DNA from: Bacilli bacterium
GTDB lineage: Bacteria > Bacillota_I > Bacilli_A > RFN20 > CAG-826
DNA: 36,755 bases
Reading direction: 5' to 3'
Assembly: GCA_900767605.1 (NCBI GenBank)
Contig: CAAFZT010000035.1
Span: 1 to 36,755, forward strand
Both the position numbers and the translations under genes were made by a program. Positions 1-7,800 of the stretch are shown in pieces. Below the pieces are notes generated by a model. It was given only the letters and a program-made list of their open reading frames with translations, was not told the origin of the DNA and made no database searches. Every line of letters starts with the position of its first letter. Within the stretch, counting starts at the first letter, position 1.

Positions 1-37
1 ATTGTAACAGGAATCCTGCTTTTTTCGCGCCCGCCGC

Positions 38-51
38 GACCCCTAGGGGTC
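38..51. repeat. GC-rich perfect palindrome, window edge
   Basis: GACCCCTAGGGGTC is a perfect 14-base palindrome, followed at 53-65 by a small ATCCC/GGGAT inverted repeat. A run GCTTTTTT followed by CGCGCC lies just upstream. A similar arrangement (GCTTTTTTT, GCGCC, then GGCCCTTAGGGGCC) occurs at about 33995-34036, so this may be a dispersed hairpin element. No gene is recognised in bases 1-115. Function is unknown. Confidence 0.35.
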
Positions 52-115
52 CATCCCTCCGGGATAAACGGAACGGAGGCGGATCAGGTCGAATACACAT
101 AATTGGGGACACTCC

Positions 116-431
116 CTAATCCGTAGCATCATAAGCCTGCCATTCTTTGTATGACTCGATGCGCTTGTATCCCGTGCTTTTATAGCAAAAAAAACACTCT
201 CTTAAGCGAATATGGCCCATTGTTTAGTTTTTCTAATTCCGCGAACAAACGACTCGCGCCGCGAACCTTGCCCTCGTTAATAAGCGCTCTTCGTTTTGAC
301 CCCTTTATATAAGAAACGATCCAAAACGTAAGCGCCCCTAAAACGACAATAGTGATGGCAAAAACAACCAAGGCAATCGTGGCCAAGCTATCGCTGTATA
401 ATGAAGTTATATTCGTGGAATTTAAGGTCAT
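116..431 (-). CDS. small single-pass membrane protein, probably frameshifted at an A8/T8 tract
   Basis: I do not recognise a family. The start ATG (431-429) overlaps the methyltransferase stop TGA as ATGA, which suggests translational coupling. A hydrophobic helix spans about residues 16-40 and is followed by a basic, cytoplasmic-looking tail (GSKRRALINEGKVRG). As written, the frame stops at TAA (182-180) after 83 residues, immediately after a run of eight T on the coding strand (plus-strand A8 at 187-194). Removing one T would continue the frame for about 23 plausible residues (including GYKRIESYKEWQAYDATD) to TAG at 118-116, giving about 104 residues. Whether the extra base is real is unknown. 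The link to restriction-modification rests only on coupling to the methyltransferase. Confidence 0.55.
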
Positions 432-1693
432 CGCTCTCCTTCAACAATCGTCAAAATAGTTTTTCCCATTTCCGCAATTAGGCCAGTGACAAGGGCATTT
501 CCGGCAATAAAATAGCGAAACCGTTGCGGCATGCCCGTATTCGTCCAGTTGTCGGGGAATTCATCTAGCCTCTCACATTCAACAGGGGTAAGAATACGGT
601 ATTCTTGCGAAACAGGGTCAAGGATGTAATGAGAGGAACGATTTGTGGTTCCTTCGCTGGTAAGCATCGTTCTACCCGGCCGGTCAAGGTAATCGGGGAA
701 AGGTATTGGCCCCTCAGAATACATATAAATATGCCCGTTTTTAGCAGTTCGTTGGATGTGTTTCGCGCCTTTTAAGTACTTAAATTTTTCAAAATTAGTT
801 TTATAACAAAAATCGGGAACAGACGCGCAATCTAAGCATTCGCCTAAAGTTTTTGGCCGAGTTGGACAATTGGCAACAACATCCGTTGTAATAACACAAT
901 GTTTGACACTGCAACCTACATTACCAAAGGGGAAAGAAAATTTATTTGAGACCTCAACCAAATCCGCATAATGCTCCTTATCAATCATAGTTTTGCGCGT
1001 CTTTGCACCGTCCTTTAGGGAGCAGGGAAAGTTTTGCGAAAACATTAATTGGGAAAGCATAACTTCCGTTTCGGATTGGTTTCGAATTCTTTTTTCAAAC
1101 TTTGAATAATAACGAGTCGATTTATGGAAGGCGAAAATAAAAGTTCGTCTCCTTTTTTGCGGATGACCATAATCAGCGGCATTTATGACCCTCCACTGAA
1201 CGCCATAACCAGCGTCGTTAAAACAGCGGAGAATAATCCCAAAGGCTTGCCCGCGCTGGTTAGACGGCGCCTTAAGCAGCCGATCTACATTCTCAAGCAA
1301 CACAAACGAGGGTTTCTTCTTCAAAAGGATTTCGTTGATTTGCCACCAAAGAACCCCTTTTTTCCCTTCAATTCCTTTTTCGCTGTTCTTTGGATGAGCA
1401 ACCGAATAGTCTTGGCAAGGAAAACCGCCGGTAAGCAACACGTGATTTGGTATCTCGTTTTTATCGACAAGACTAATATCTATATTAGAAGCATGCTCTT
1501 TGCCAAACCGGGTGACATAGCAATCGTAGGCATGTTGTTTTTTCGTCGATGGCTCCCATTGATTCGCCCACACAAAAGTCCAAGGTCCATTTTCGATGGC
1601 CTTACCAGTTTTTTCGTCAAATGAACGTACTCCATTGAGTCCGACGCGAAACCCACCCACGCCCGCAAATAGTTCGATTGCAGTTCTATCCAT
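428..1693 (-). CDS. DNA (cytosine-5) methyltransferase of a type II R-M system
   Basis: This gene encodes an S-adenosylmethionine-dependent C5-cytosine methyltransferase of about 421 residues. Visible motifs are motif I ELFAGVGGF (residues 6-14), catalytic motif IV GGFPCQDYS with the nucleophilic Cys near residue 93, motif VI LLENV (about 132-136), motif VIII QKRRR (about 179-183) and the C-terminal GNA motif (about 399). The stretch between motif VIII and the C-terminal motifs is the expected target recognition region. The start at 1693 is chosen because GAGGG lies five bases upstream and motif I follows directly; a longer frame to 1750 lacks such support. The neighbouring divergent gene is Sau3AI-like. 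Sau3AI pairs with a C5 methyltransferase modifying GATC, so GATC is a reasonable but unproven target. Confidence 0.95.
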   Translation of the reverse strand: MDRTAIELFAGVGGFRVGLNGVRSFDEKTGKAIENGPWTFVWANQWEPSTKKQHAYDCYVTRFGKEHASNIDISLVDKNEIPNHVLLTGGFPCQDYSVAHPKNSEKGIEGKKGVLWWQINEILLKKKPSFVLLENVDRLLKAPSNQRGQAFGIILRCFNDAGYGVQWRVINAADYGHPQKRRRTFIFAFHKSTRYYSKFEKRIRNQSETEVMLSQLMFSQNFPCSLKDGAKTRKTMIDKEHYADLVEVSNKFSFPFGNVGCSVKHCVITTDVVANCPTRPKTLGECLDCASVPDFCYKTNFEKFKYLKGAKHIQRTAKNGHIYMYSEGPIPFPDYLDRPGRTMLTSEGTTNRSSHYILDPVSQEYRILTPVECERLDEFPDNWTNTGMPQRFRYFIAGNALVTGLIAEMGKTILTIVEGER

Positions 1694-1728
1694 ATTGGCC
1701 CTCGCTTTCGTAAGAATTGTCAGCACAT

Positions 1729-1757
1729 ATTTTACCTTTTGAAGCACCACTGATCAA
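1729..1757 (-). promoter_or_regulatory. promoter of the methyltransferase gene
   Basis: On the minus strand TTGATC (1757-1752) and TAAAAT (1734-1729) are separated by exactly 17 bases. They lie upstream of the GAGGG ribosome binding site and the ATG at 1693. This is a good match to a housekeeping sigma promoter and leaves a leader of roughly 30 bases. Confidence 0.6.
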
Positions 1758-1853
1758 GAGAAAAAAGAAAAACTAAGAAAGGTTATTTTGCCCGTTACCA
1801 CATCCATCAAGCATCACAGACTCTAGAAGTTTTTCCTTCGCATAAACGATGAG

Positions 1854-1859
1854 TATAAT
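1854..1859 (+). promoter_or_regulatory. -10 element of the restriction endonuclease gene, possible leaderless transcript
   Basis: A perfect TATAAT ends 11 bases before the ATG at 1871. The -35 region is weak (TTTTCC at 17-base spacing). No Shine-Dalgarno sequence is visible between them, so the mRNA would begin within a few bases of the start codon. Confidence 0.45.
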
Positions 1860-1870
1860 TAAAGCCATCT

Positions 1871-3271
1871 ATGGCTAAAGAAAAAACCATTTTCAACGAC
1901 GTTCAAGCACTTTTTGACAAACTCGAGCCAACTTATGGACACACCTTTCGCGAATACGACATCAACCACCGTTTGGACAATCCTGACAATAAAGGGCAAC
2001 TTGGACACATAGTCGAAGAAGGCATTTTGGGCTACGCAATCAATTCAAACCCGGAAGCCGACATCGAAAATCTAGGAATTGAAATAAAGGTAACTGGCGT
2101 AATTCAAAACGAAAACGGGTCCATTAAAGCCAAAGAGAGACTTGCCATTGATGCCATTAATTATGAATCCGTCATTAGCGGCGATTTTGAAAATAGCCTC
2201 ATGTGGACCAAAGCAAAGAAAATGTTGTTTGTCTTTTATCGTTATTTGGAAGGCAAGCCATATGGCGACATGCCCATCATCAAGGCGGTTCTAAATGAAT
2301 TTGACCCAATCGACATCGCAATCATCAAAAGAGATTATGAATATATTCAGCAAATGATTGAGGCGGGAAGGGCAGAAGACATTTCCGAAGGGGATACAAT
2401 GTTCCTTGGGGCGTGCACGGCCGGAACAGGGGCATTGGTGGCACAGCCTTTCTCCAATATAAAAGCAAAACAAAGAAAATTTTGCTTAAAGCAATCGTAT
2501 TTTTCACAACTGGTACGCAAATATGTTTCCGGTGAAGAATATGAGCATATTTTGAATATCGAAGAGGCAAAGAAAACCACGTTCGAAATGGCGATGGAAG
2601 CCAATTTAAGACCCTATTATGGAATGTCCGAGCAAGCCATAAGGCATAAATTTGAGATTAAGGATAACCCGAAAGCGAAAAACAGATATGAGCGCTATCT
2701 CGCCGCCATGCTCGGAATCAAGGGCATCGTTTCCGATTCTGACGAATTTCAAAAAGCGGGCATCAAAATTAAGACCATTCGCATAAAAGAAAATGGAAAA
2801 ATTAAGGAAAGCATGTCTTTCCCTTATTTTGAATTCACCGATATTTTTATCCAAGATTGGCCAAACAGCGATGTACGCAATATGTTTGCAACTACAAAGT
2901 ACATGTTTGTAATATTCATGGAAAGAAAAGAGGGTCTATTCTTCGACCACATCCAATTTTGGCACATGACAGAATTCGAACTCGAAAACTATGTCCGAAC
3001 GGCCTACGAGAAACTCAAAAAGATTATAGAAACAGGGGACATTGTAGCCAGCATTACCAAGAAAGCTAATGGCAAAATAATTAGGCACACGAATTTCCCG
3101 GGAATGTCCGACAACCCTTTAATACACGTTCGACCACACGCTCGAGATGCAAACGATACATGTGATTTGCCAGTAAAAGACCGACTGACTGGTGCCTCAA
3201 CGTTCACCAAGCAATGTTTTTGGTTAAATAGTTCTTTTGTGGAAAAAATTATTAACCCGCAAAACAAATGA
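1871..3271 (+). CDS. Sau3AI/MutH-family type II restriction endonuclease
   Basis: The predicted product is a 466-residue endonuclease, close in length to Sau3AI. The N-terminal domain carries the MutH/Sau3AI catalytic signature: KGQLGHIVEEG (residues 41-51) followed by D64, E71 and K73 in the D-x6-E-x-K spacing (ADIENLGIEIKVTG). Family members cleave at GATC and have a second, catalytically inactive MutH-like domain in the C-terminal half; residues about 250-460 fit that layout. The gene is divergent from a C5 methyltransferase with 177 bases between the two starts, as expected for an R-M pair with separate promoters. No control (C) protein is seen. Specificity is inferred from the family, not shown by the sequence. 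Confidence 0.9.
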   Translation: MAKEKTIFNDVQALFDKLEPTYGHTFREYDINHRLDNPDNKGQLGHIVEEGILGYAINSNPEADIENLGIEIKVTGVIQNENGSIKAKERLAIDAINYESVISGDFENSLMWTKAKKMLFVFYRYLEGKPYGDMPIIKAVLNEFDPIDIAIIKRDYEYIQQMIEAGRAEDISEGDTMFLGACTAGTGALVAQPFSNIKAKQRKFCLKQSYFSQLVRKYVSGEEYEHILNIEEAKKTTFEMAMEANLRPYYGMSEQAIRHKFEIKDNPKAKNRYERYLAAMLGIKGIVSDSDEFQKAGIKIKTIRIKENGKIKESMSFPYFEFTDIFIQDWPNSDVRNMFATTKYMFVIFMERKEGLFFDHIQFWHMTEFELENYVRTAYEKLKKIIETGDIVASITKKANGKIIRHTNFPGMSDNPLIHVRPHARDANDTCDLPVKDRLTGASTFTKQCFWLNSSFVEKIINPQNK

Positions 3272-3307
3272 GGCTATTTTCCCACAAAAAATAAATTCAT
3301 TTTCCTG

Positions 3308-3348
3308 TTTTGCGGTAATAAATCGATGGTTTTAGCAACTTACTACCG
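3308..3348. repeat. 41-bp flanking repeat, copy 1 (downstream of ATPase)
   Basis: This copy begins TTTTGCGGTAATAAATCGAT and ends ACTACCG. It matches the copy at 4647-4687 at 38 of 41 positions, in the same orientation. Within this copy TTTTGCGGTA and TACCGCAAAA (to 3352) form a 10-bp inverted repeat, so the transcript can fold. The TAG stop codon of the ATPase (3345-3343) lies inside it. The site sits between two convergent genes, so it is not an obvious promoter operator. Confidence 0.85.
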
Positions 3349-4620
3349 CAAAAACGGATTTTCTGCTTGAAGGAATTCAACAAGATTCGCATGAACAATA
3401 CCGTTTCTACGCTGCAATAAATGATCCATGGTCAAAACGAATTTTGGATAGTTATCACGAATGGATTCCAAAGGACGATATTCTCGCTCTTCCGTTTTGG
3501 GAACGCCGTTTTCATCGTAGATTCCATTATCGATCGTCTTGGCCACTTGCACATAGGCATATTGATCCCAGCCTTTACGAAGAATGAAGTCGACTTCTAG
3601 TTTTCCGATTTTTCCAATACTTGCTTCGTATCCCATGCATTTTGCATAGTTAAAAACGATATTTTCAAGAACCGGACCATAAGGGACGCGATTATCCACG
3701 TTGTTAGCAAAATAGAAGCTTAAATCCGCTAAATAAAACTTTTCTTCGCGAGCCAAAGACTTTTTGCTTTTCAAATCAAAACGTTCGCATCTTGAAATGA
3801 TCTGAGCCTTTTCAAGGATTTCCAAATAATGGTAGATGGTTCTCATGCTATGAACCACTCCATTCGTTTTAGACAATTCTTCCGCCAAGCTCCTCGCGGA
3901 GAACGTTGCTCCAAAATTATGGATGGCGTAACGTTGGACCTGCTCGAATAGAGCTCCGTTTTTGATGGTTTTATTCGTCAGGACATCCTTTTGATAAATC
4001 TCACGAATGACTTCTTTGGCATACTCTCGCTTAGCAGCAGGATCATCGTATTCTACCGAACGGGGAAATCCCCCGTTCAGGATATATTCATTGAATTCGA
4101 CGTCCCTATTTCCTTGCACAGGTTTATTCAAAAAACGTTTCATGGCTAGATATTCCGAAAATAGCAACGTGCCAATATGGAATTCCATGTATCGTCCTGT
4201 GAGTTTTGTAGCCAGTTGGCCCGAAAGCAAATAACCATTGCTCCCCGTGATAAAAACGGAATAGTCTCCTTCTTCTCGGTAAGCGTTCACGACTCTTTCG
4301 AAATCCTTCACGTTTTGGACTTCATCAATAAATAGGTATTTAATGCCAGGCTTTGAGGCTTTGGCCAACGCATCGATTTTCCGCATCAAGCCTTTCGGAG
4401 TGTGGATATCGATATTTTCTTTCGCGTCTAAATTCAAAAACAAAAGATTCTCTTTTGGGGCTCCTTCGTTTTCCAACTCTCTCCGAATCAACTCCATGAT
4501 GGAGGACTTTCCGCATCGCCGAACCCCCACCAAAACCTTAATCATCTCGCAGTCATCGCGAAACGGCCTGATTTTATTTAGATAAAGGGGCCTTTGGCAT
4601 AATTTCTTCGTTGTTTCCAT
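3343..4620 (-). CDS. DUF4143-type AAA ATPase with PD-(D/E)XK-like C-terminus
   Basis: This is a 425-residue member of the AAA_14/DUF4143 ATPase family. Residues shown are Walker A GVRRCGKSS near residue 32, Walker B YLFIDEVQN, the sensor-like FITGSNGYLLSG, a winged-helix-like middle part, and a C-terminal nuclease-like segment LEVDFILRKG. In that segment the usual E-x-K is replaced by QVAK, so nuclease activity is doubtful. The start at 4620 is chosen for GGCGGAG six bases upstream; a longer TTG-initiated frame runs into the flanking repeat. The gene is convergent with the restriction gene and lies between 41-bp direct repeats. The cellular role of this family is not established; links to mobile or toxin-antitoxin-like modules are inference. 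Confidence 0.85.
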   Translation of the reverse strand: METTKKLCQRPLYLNKIRPFRDDCEMIKVLVGVRRCGKSSIMELIRRELENEGAPKENLLFLNLDAKENIDIHTPKGLMRKIDALAKASKPGIKYLFIDEVQNVKDFERVVNAYREEGDYSVFITGSNGYLLSGQLATKLTGRYMEFHIGTLLFSEYLAMKRFLNKPVQGNRDVEFNEYILNGGFPRSVEYDDPAAKREYAKEVIREIYQKDVLTNKTIKNGALFEQVQRYAIHNFGATFSARSLAEELSKTNGVVHSMRTIYHYLEILEKAQIISRCERFDLKSKKSLAREEKFYLADLSFYFANNVDNRVPYGPVLENIVFNYAKCMGYEASIGKIGKLEVDFILRKGWDQYAYVQVAKTIDNGIYDENGVPKTEEREYRPLESIRDNYPKFVLTMDHLLQRRNGIVHANLVEFLQAENPFLR

Positions 4621-4646
4621 TTCGTGCTCCGCCTTCATTTTATTCA

Positions 4647-4687
4647 TTTTGCGGTAATAAATCGATGGTTTTTGCAAGTTATTACCG
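4647..4687. repeat. 41-bp flanking repeat, copy 2 (upstream of ATPase)
   Basis: This is the second copy of the 3308-3348 repeat, just upstream of the ATPase start. CGGTAATAA and TTATTACCG form a perfect 9-bp inverted repeat inside it. Its position fits an operator for the ATPase gene, but the other copy lies beyond the stop codon. Confidence 0.85.
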
Positions 4688-4813
4688 TTATTTACGAAAT
4701 TTTGGTCCTTTTATGGTTTTGCAAACGAATCAAAAGCCCGTGCATTCTCTTATGCTCTATCATCAAAATTTAACGAATTTTATCTCCTGCATTCCCTTCA
4801 AATTCTTGACCCT

Positions 4814-4819
4814 TATAAT
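4814..4819 (+). promoter_or_regulatory. -10 element of the giant helicase gene, possible leaderless transcript
   Basis: TATAAT ends eight bases before the ATG at 4828, with no Shine-Dalgarno sequence. Initiation 6-8 bases downstream would place the RNA 5' end at or next to the start codon. No convincing -35 is present at 17 bases. Confidence 0.4.
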
Positions 4820-4827
4820 TAAAAAAT

Positions 4828-7800
4828 ATGTTAGACACCAACGAAATCACCCTCTACGTAAGAACCCAAAAATCCTTCTCCTTCTTGGAGTACCATACTG
4901 ACGCCACCTTCAAAGCGACCACCGCTTCGAATAAGCGGAGCCTCTTTTCTCTATTCAAAACGATTACGATTGCAAACGGAACCGACACCTCCTACGAGAA
5001 GCTCGTCCTTCGCTTCTCCACGAACCGTCCCTATTTTTCCATCGCCCCGATGGAATTAAAGGACGTGAAAGCTCACGTCAAATATCCCGTTCACGAGGAT
5101 CCGATTATCACCGTTGATGGCAAAACCCTCTACGAATTAAATGGCGTCGACGTCATGAATATCGACATGGCCTTAGAGGATCCCGAAACGGGAACCATCC
5201 TCGCTTCCCTCACCAAAACGATTCAAATCCTGCCCGTAAAGCAATGCACGAATAACTGGGCTCTAGCCCCTTTGCTATTAGCCAAATACTGCATCACTTC
5301 TTTTCCTGATGCCTATCAGGTGCAGGCGAACGCCTTGAAATACCTCACCGTCCAACACGGAGAAGAGGAGGAGCATAACGCCTCTTTTGCCGGCTACCAA
5401 TATAATAAGGATAGCGATAAAGCCGGCCGCGATAACGTCGTTAACGAAATCAAAGCCCTTTATTCCTCTCTCCACGACTGGGGCATCACTTATGCCGATC
5501 CGGAGAATTCCAACGGGCTTTATCAAAATGTCCGCCTCCCCAACAAAGTCCTCCAGTTAAAACACGGCACCTGCTTAGACCTTGCCCTTTTGATGTGCTC
5601 CATGATTCTCCATGTGGGACTTCGCCCGATTCTCATCATCGTTCAAGGACACGCGTTTGCCGGCGCCTTTTTGGATGAAAACGGCTATTTTTCTCACGCG
5701 GTGGAAACTAGCCCCGCAAAAGTCTATTCCCGAGCAATCCTAGAAAAGGACATTCTTTTATTAGAATGCACGACCCTTTCCTTTAATAACAATTCTTCTT
5801 TTGCAGAAGCCGTCCAAATGGGGCAATCCCATCTGGACAATTACGGGGGGCTTTTCTACGCGATCGACGTTCATCAAGCCCAATGCAATTTCTTAAAACC
5901 CATCCCCATCCCCGAAGAAAACGGGGAAGTGGATTTATCCATTAAGCCCATTGAACTCCATGAAGGGGGCGAGGTCGATCTCACCCCGAAATCCTTCCGG
6001 GCAATCGAAGGAGATGAGGACCCCGACCGTTTCTTGACCTGGCAAAAGAAACTGCTTGAGCTCTCCACGAAGAACCGCCTGGTCAACTTCCCCCACAAAG
6101 TCCGGAAATCCGTGGTTTTCCTCAATCCTTTAGGCGCGGATATCTACGATTTGCTTCGAAAGATTCCTAGTGGAAAAATCTCGATCAAAACCAAGGACGC
6201 GGTGGCCGTCGACCAAGGAGACAACGTTCCATTCTTTGATCCGTCCTCTTTAGCTTTAGCAGAACGTCTCTTAAAGGAAAAAAGCCCTACTTTATTAGGA
6301 TTTGCCCCCGCGAAGCAGCTTCAACGATATATCAAAGAATCCAACGACGCCAAAGAAGAAACGGGCTCGGCGACTTTATACCTCGCTATTGGAAGCGTTA
6401 CTTGCCGCGAGTCCGTCCAAGTCGAAGCCCCGTTGCTTCTTCTTCCCGTTTCGATTACCAAAGACCGTCTCGCAGATTCCTTCACGATGACCTACGACTT
6501 CGATGACATTCACCTCAACACGACTTTCTTTGAATTCATCAAACTCAAGGTTCCCGGCGCGGATTATTCTTCCCTTTATGGCTTTGATTCCGAAGGGGGC
6601 TTGTTAGACCTCAAAATGACCATCAGCAGGATGGCCAAGGCGGATTTAACGATTGATGTCCGCGACCTTTATGTCGCGAACTTCTCCTTTGGTCATTACG
6701 TCATGTGGAAAGACATCACGGACCGAAAAGAAGCGTTGCTAGAAAACGACACGATCCGCTCGTTTGTGGAAAACCGTTCTTTGATCCATAACGTTCCAGC
6801 AATCCCCGAACCCTATAACACCCCTATCGAGAAATTTGAGAAGATGGAGCAATTCGCCGCCCCCTGCCCCTATGATTCCACTCAGTTACGGGCCATTTTG
6901 GAATGTGGCGCGGGCAATTCCTTTATTTTGGATGGGCCACCGGGAACCGGGAAATCCCAAACGATCGTCAACATGATCGTCAACGCCTTCTTCAACCATA
7001 AGACCGTTCTTTTCGTCGCGGAGAAACAAGCCGCTCTCGACGTGGTTCGGAAGCGTTTGGAGAAATTGGGCTTGGATCGCTTTGTGCTTGAGCTCTATTC
7101 CGGCAAAGCCAATAAACGGGCGATGCTAACGCGATTAAACGACACGATCAACAAAGGCCCGACCGTGGCTTTGGAAGATTTCCATAAGACCTGCGAGGAA
7201 ATCGCCGCCAAAAAAGAAACGATTCAAGATAGTTTGTCTCACCTCCATCGCGTCTACGTGAACCCCAAAACTGGAACTCCTGTTGCAAGGTCTTTATACC
7301 AAGCTTTACTTGGAGACTCCTTAACGGAGGAAGAAAAAGGAACGTTATCCTTTGATTCCACCTTCATGGAAGTTTATTCCCTCCAGGCGGACGCGGACAT
7401 CCAGTCCTCTTTAGGCAATTTGATCGCCATTTTAAAGGGCAGCTCCGAAGCCATCGGTTCTCCTTTACGGGCTTTTGCTTACGAAGGCAATTTCCTCGGT
7501 TATTCAGGAGAAATACGGAAGGCGTATGCCGATTTAGCAGGCCGCGCGTCCACTTTAAAAGCCGACTTAGACGCCTTGCAAAATAAAGTCCCCTTCCATT
7601 TATCTAGAGACTTAGCGATCCTCCCCACCCTCCTAGAAACCCTGAACAAGGGATTAGAAAAGCACATCACCTTCCGGTCTCTAGGCGAAGCCGAATTCTT
7701 CGAGGGAGAAGCCGTCAAGATGATGCGGCAGTTTAATGAAGACTTAAAACGTTTCCATTATCTTTCCGAAAGCCTCGAAGGGAAATACCACGTGGGCCTG

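Noticed and set aside
85..120. Insertion sequence remnant (AATTGGGGACACTCCC)
   Set aside because: It recalls sequences near some transposases, but there is no transposase frame, terminal repeat pair or target duplication in view.
1124..1624. 166-residue plus-strand reading frame
   Set aside because: It is antisense to the methyltransferase motifs, with no ribosome binding site and no family features.
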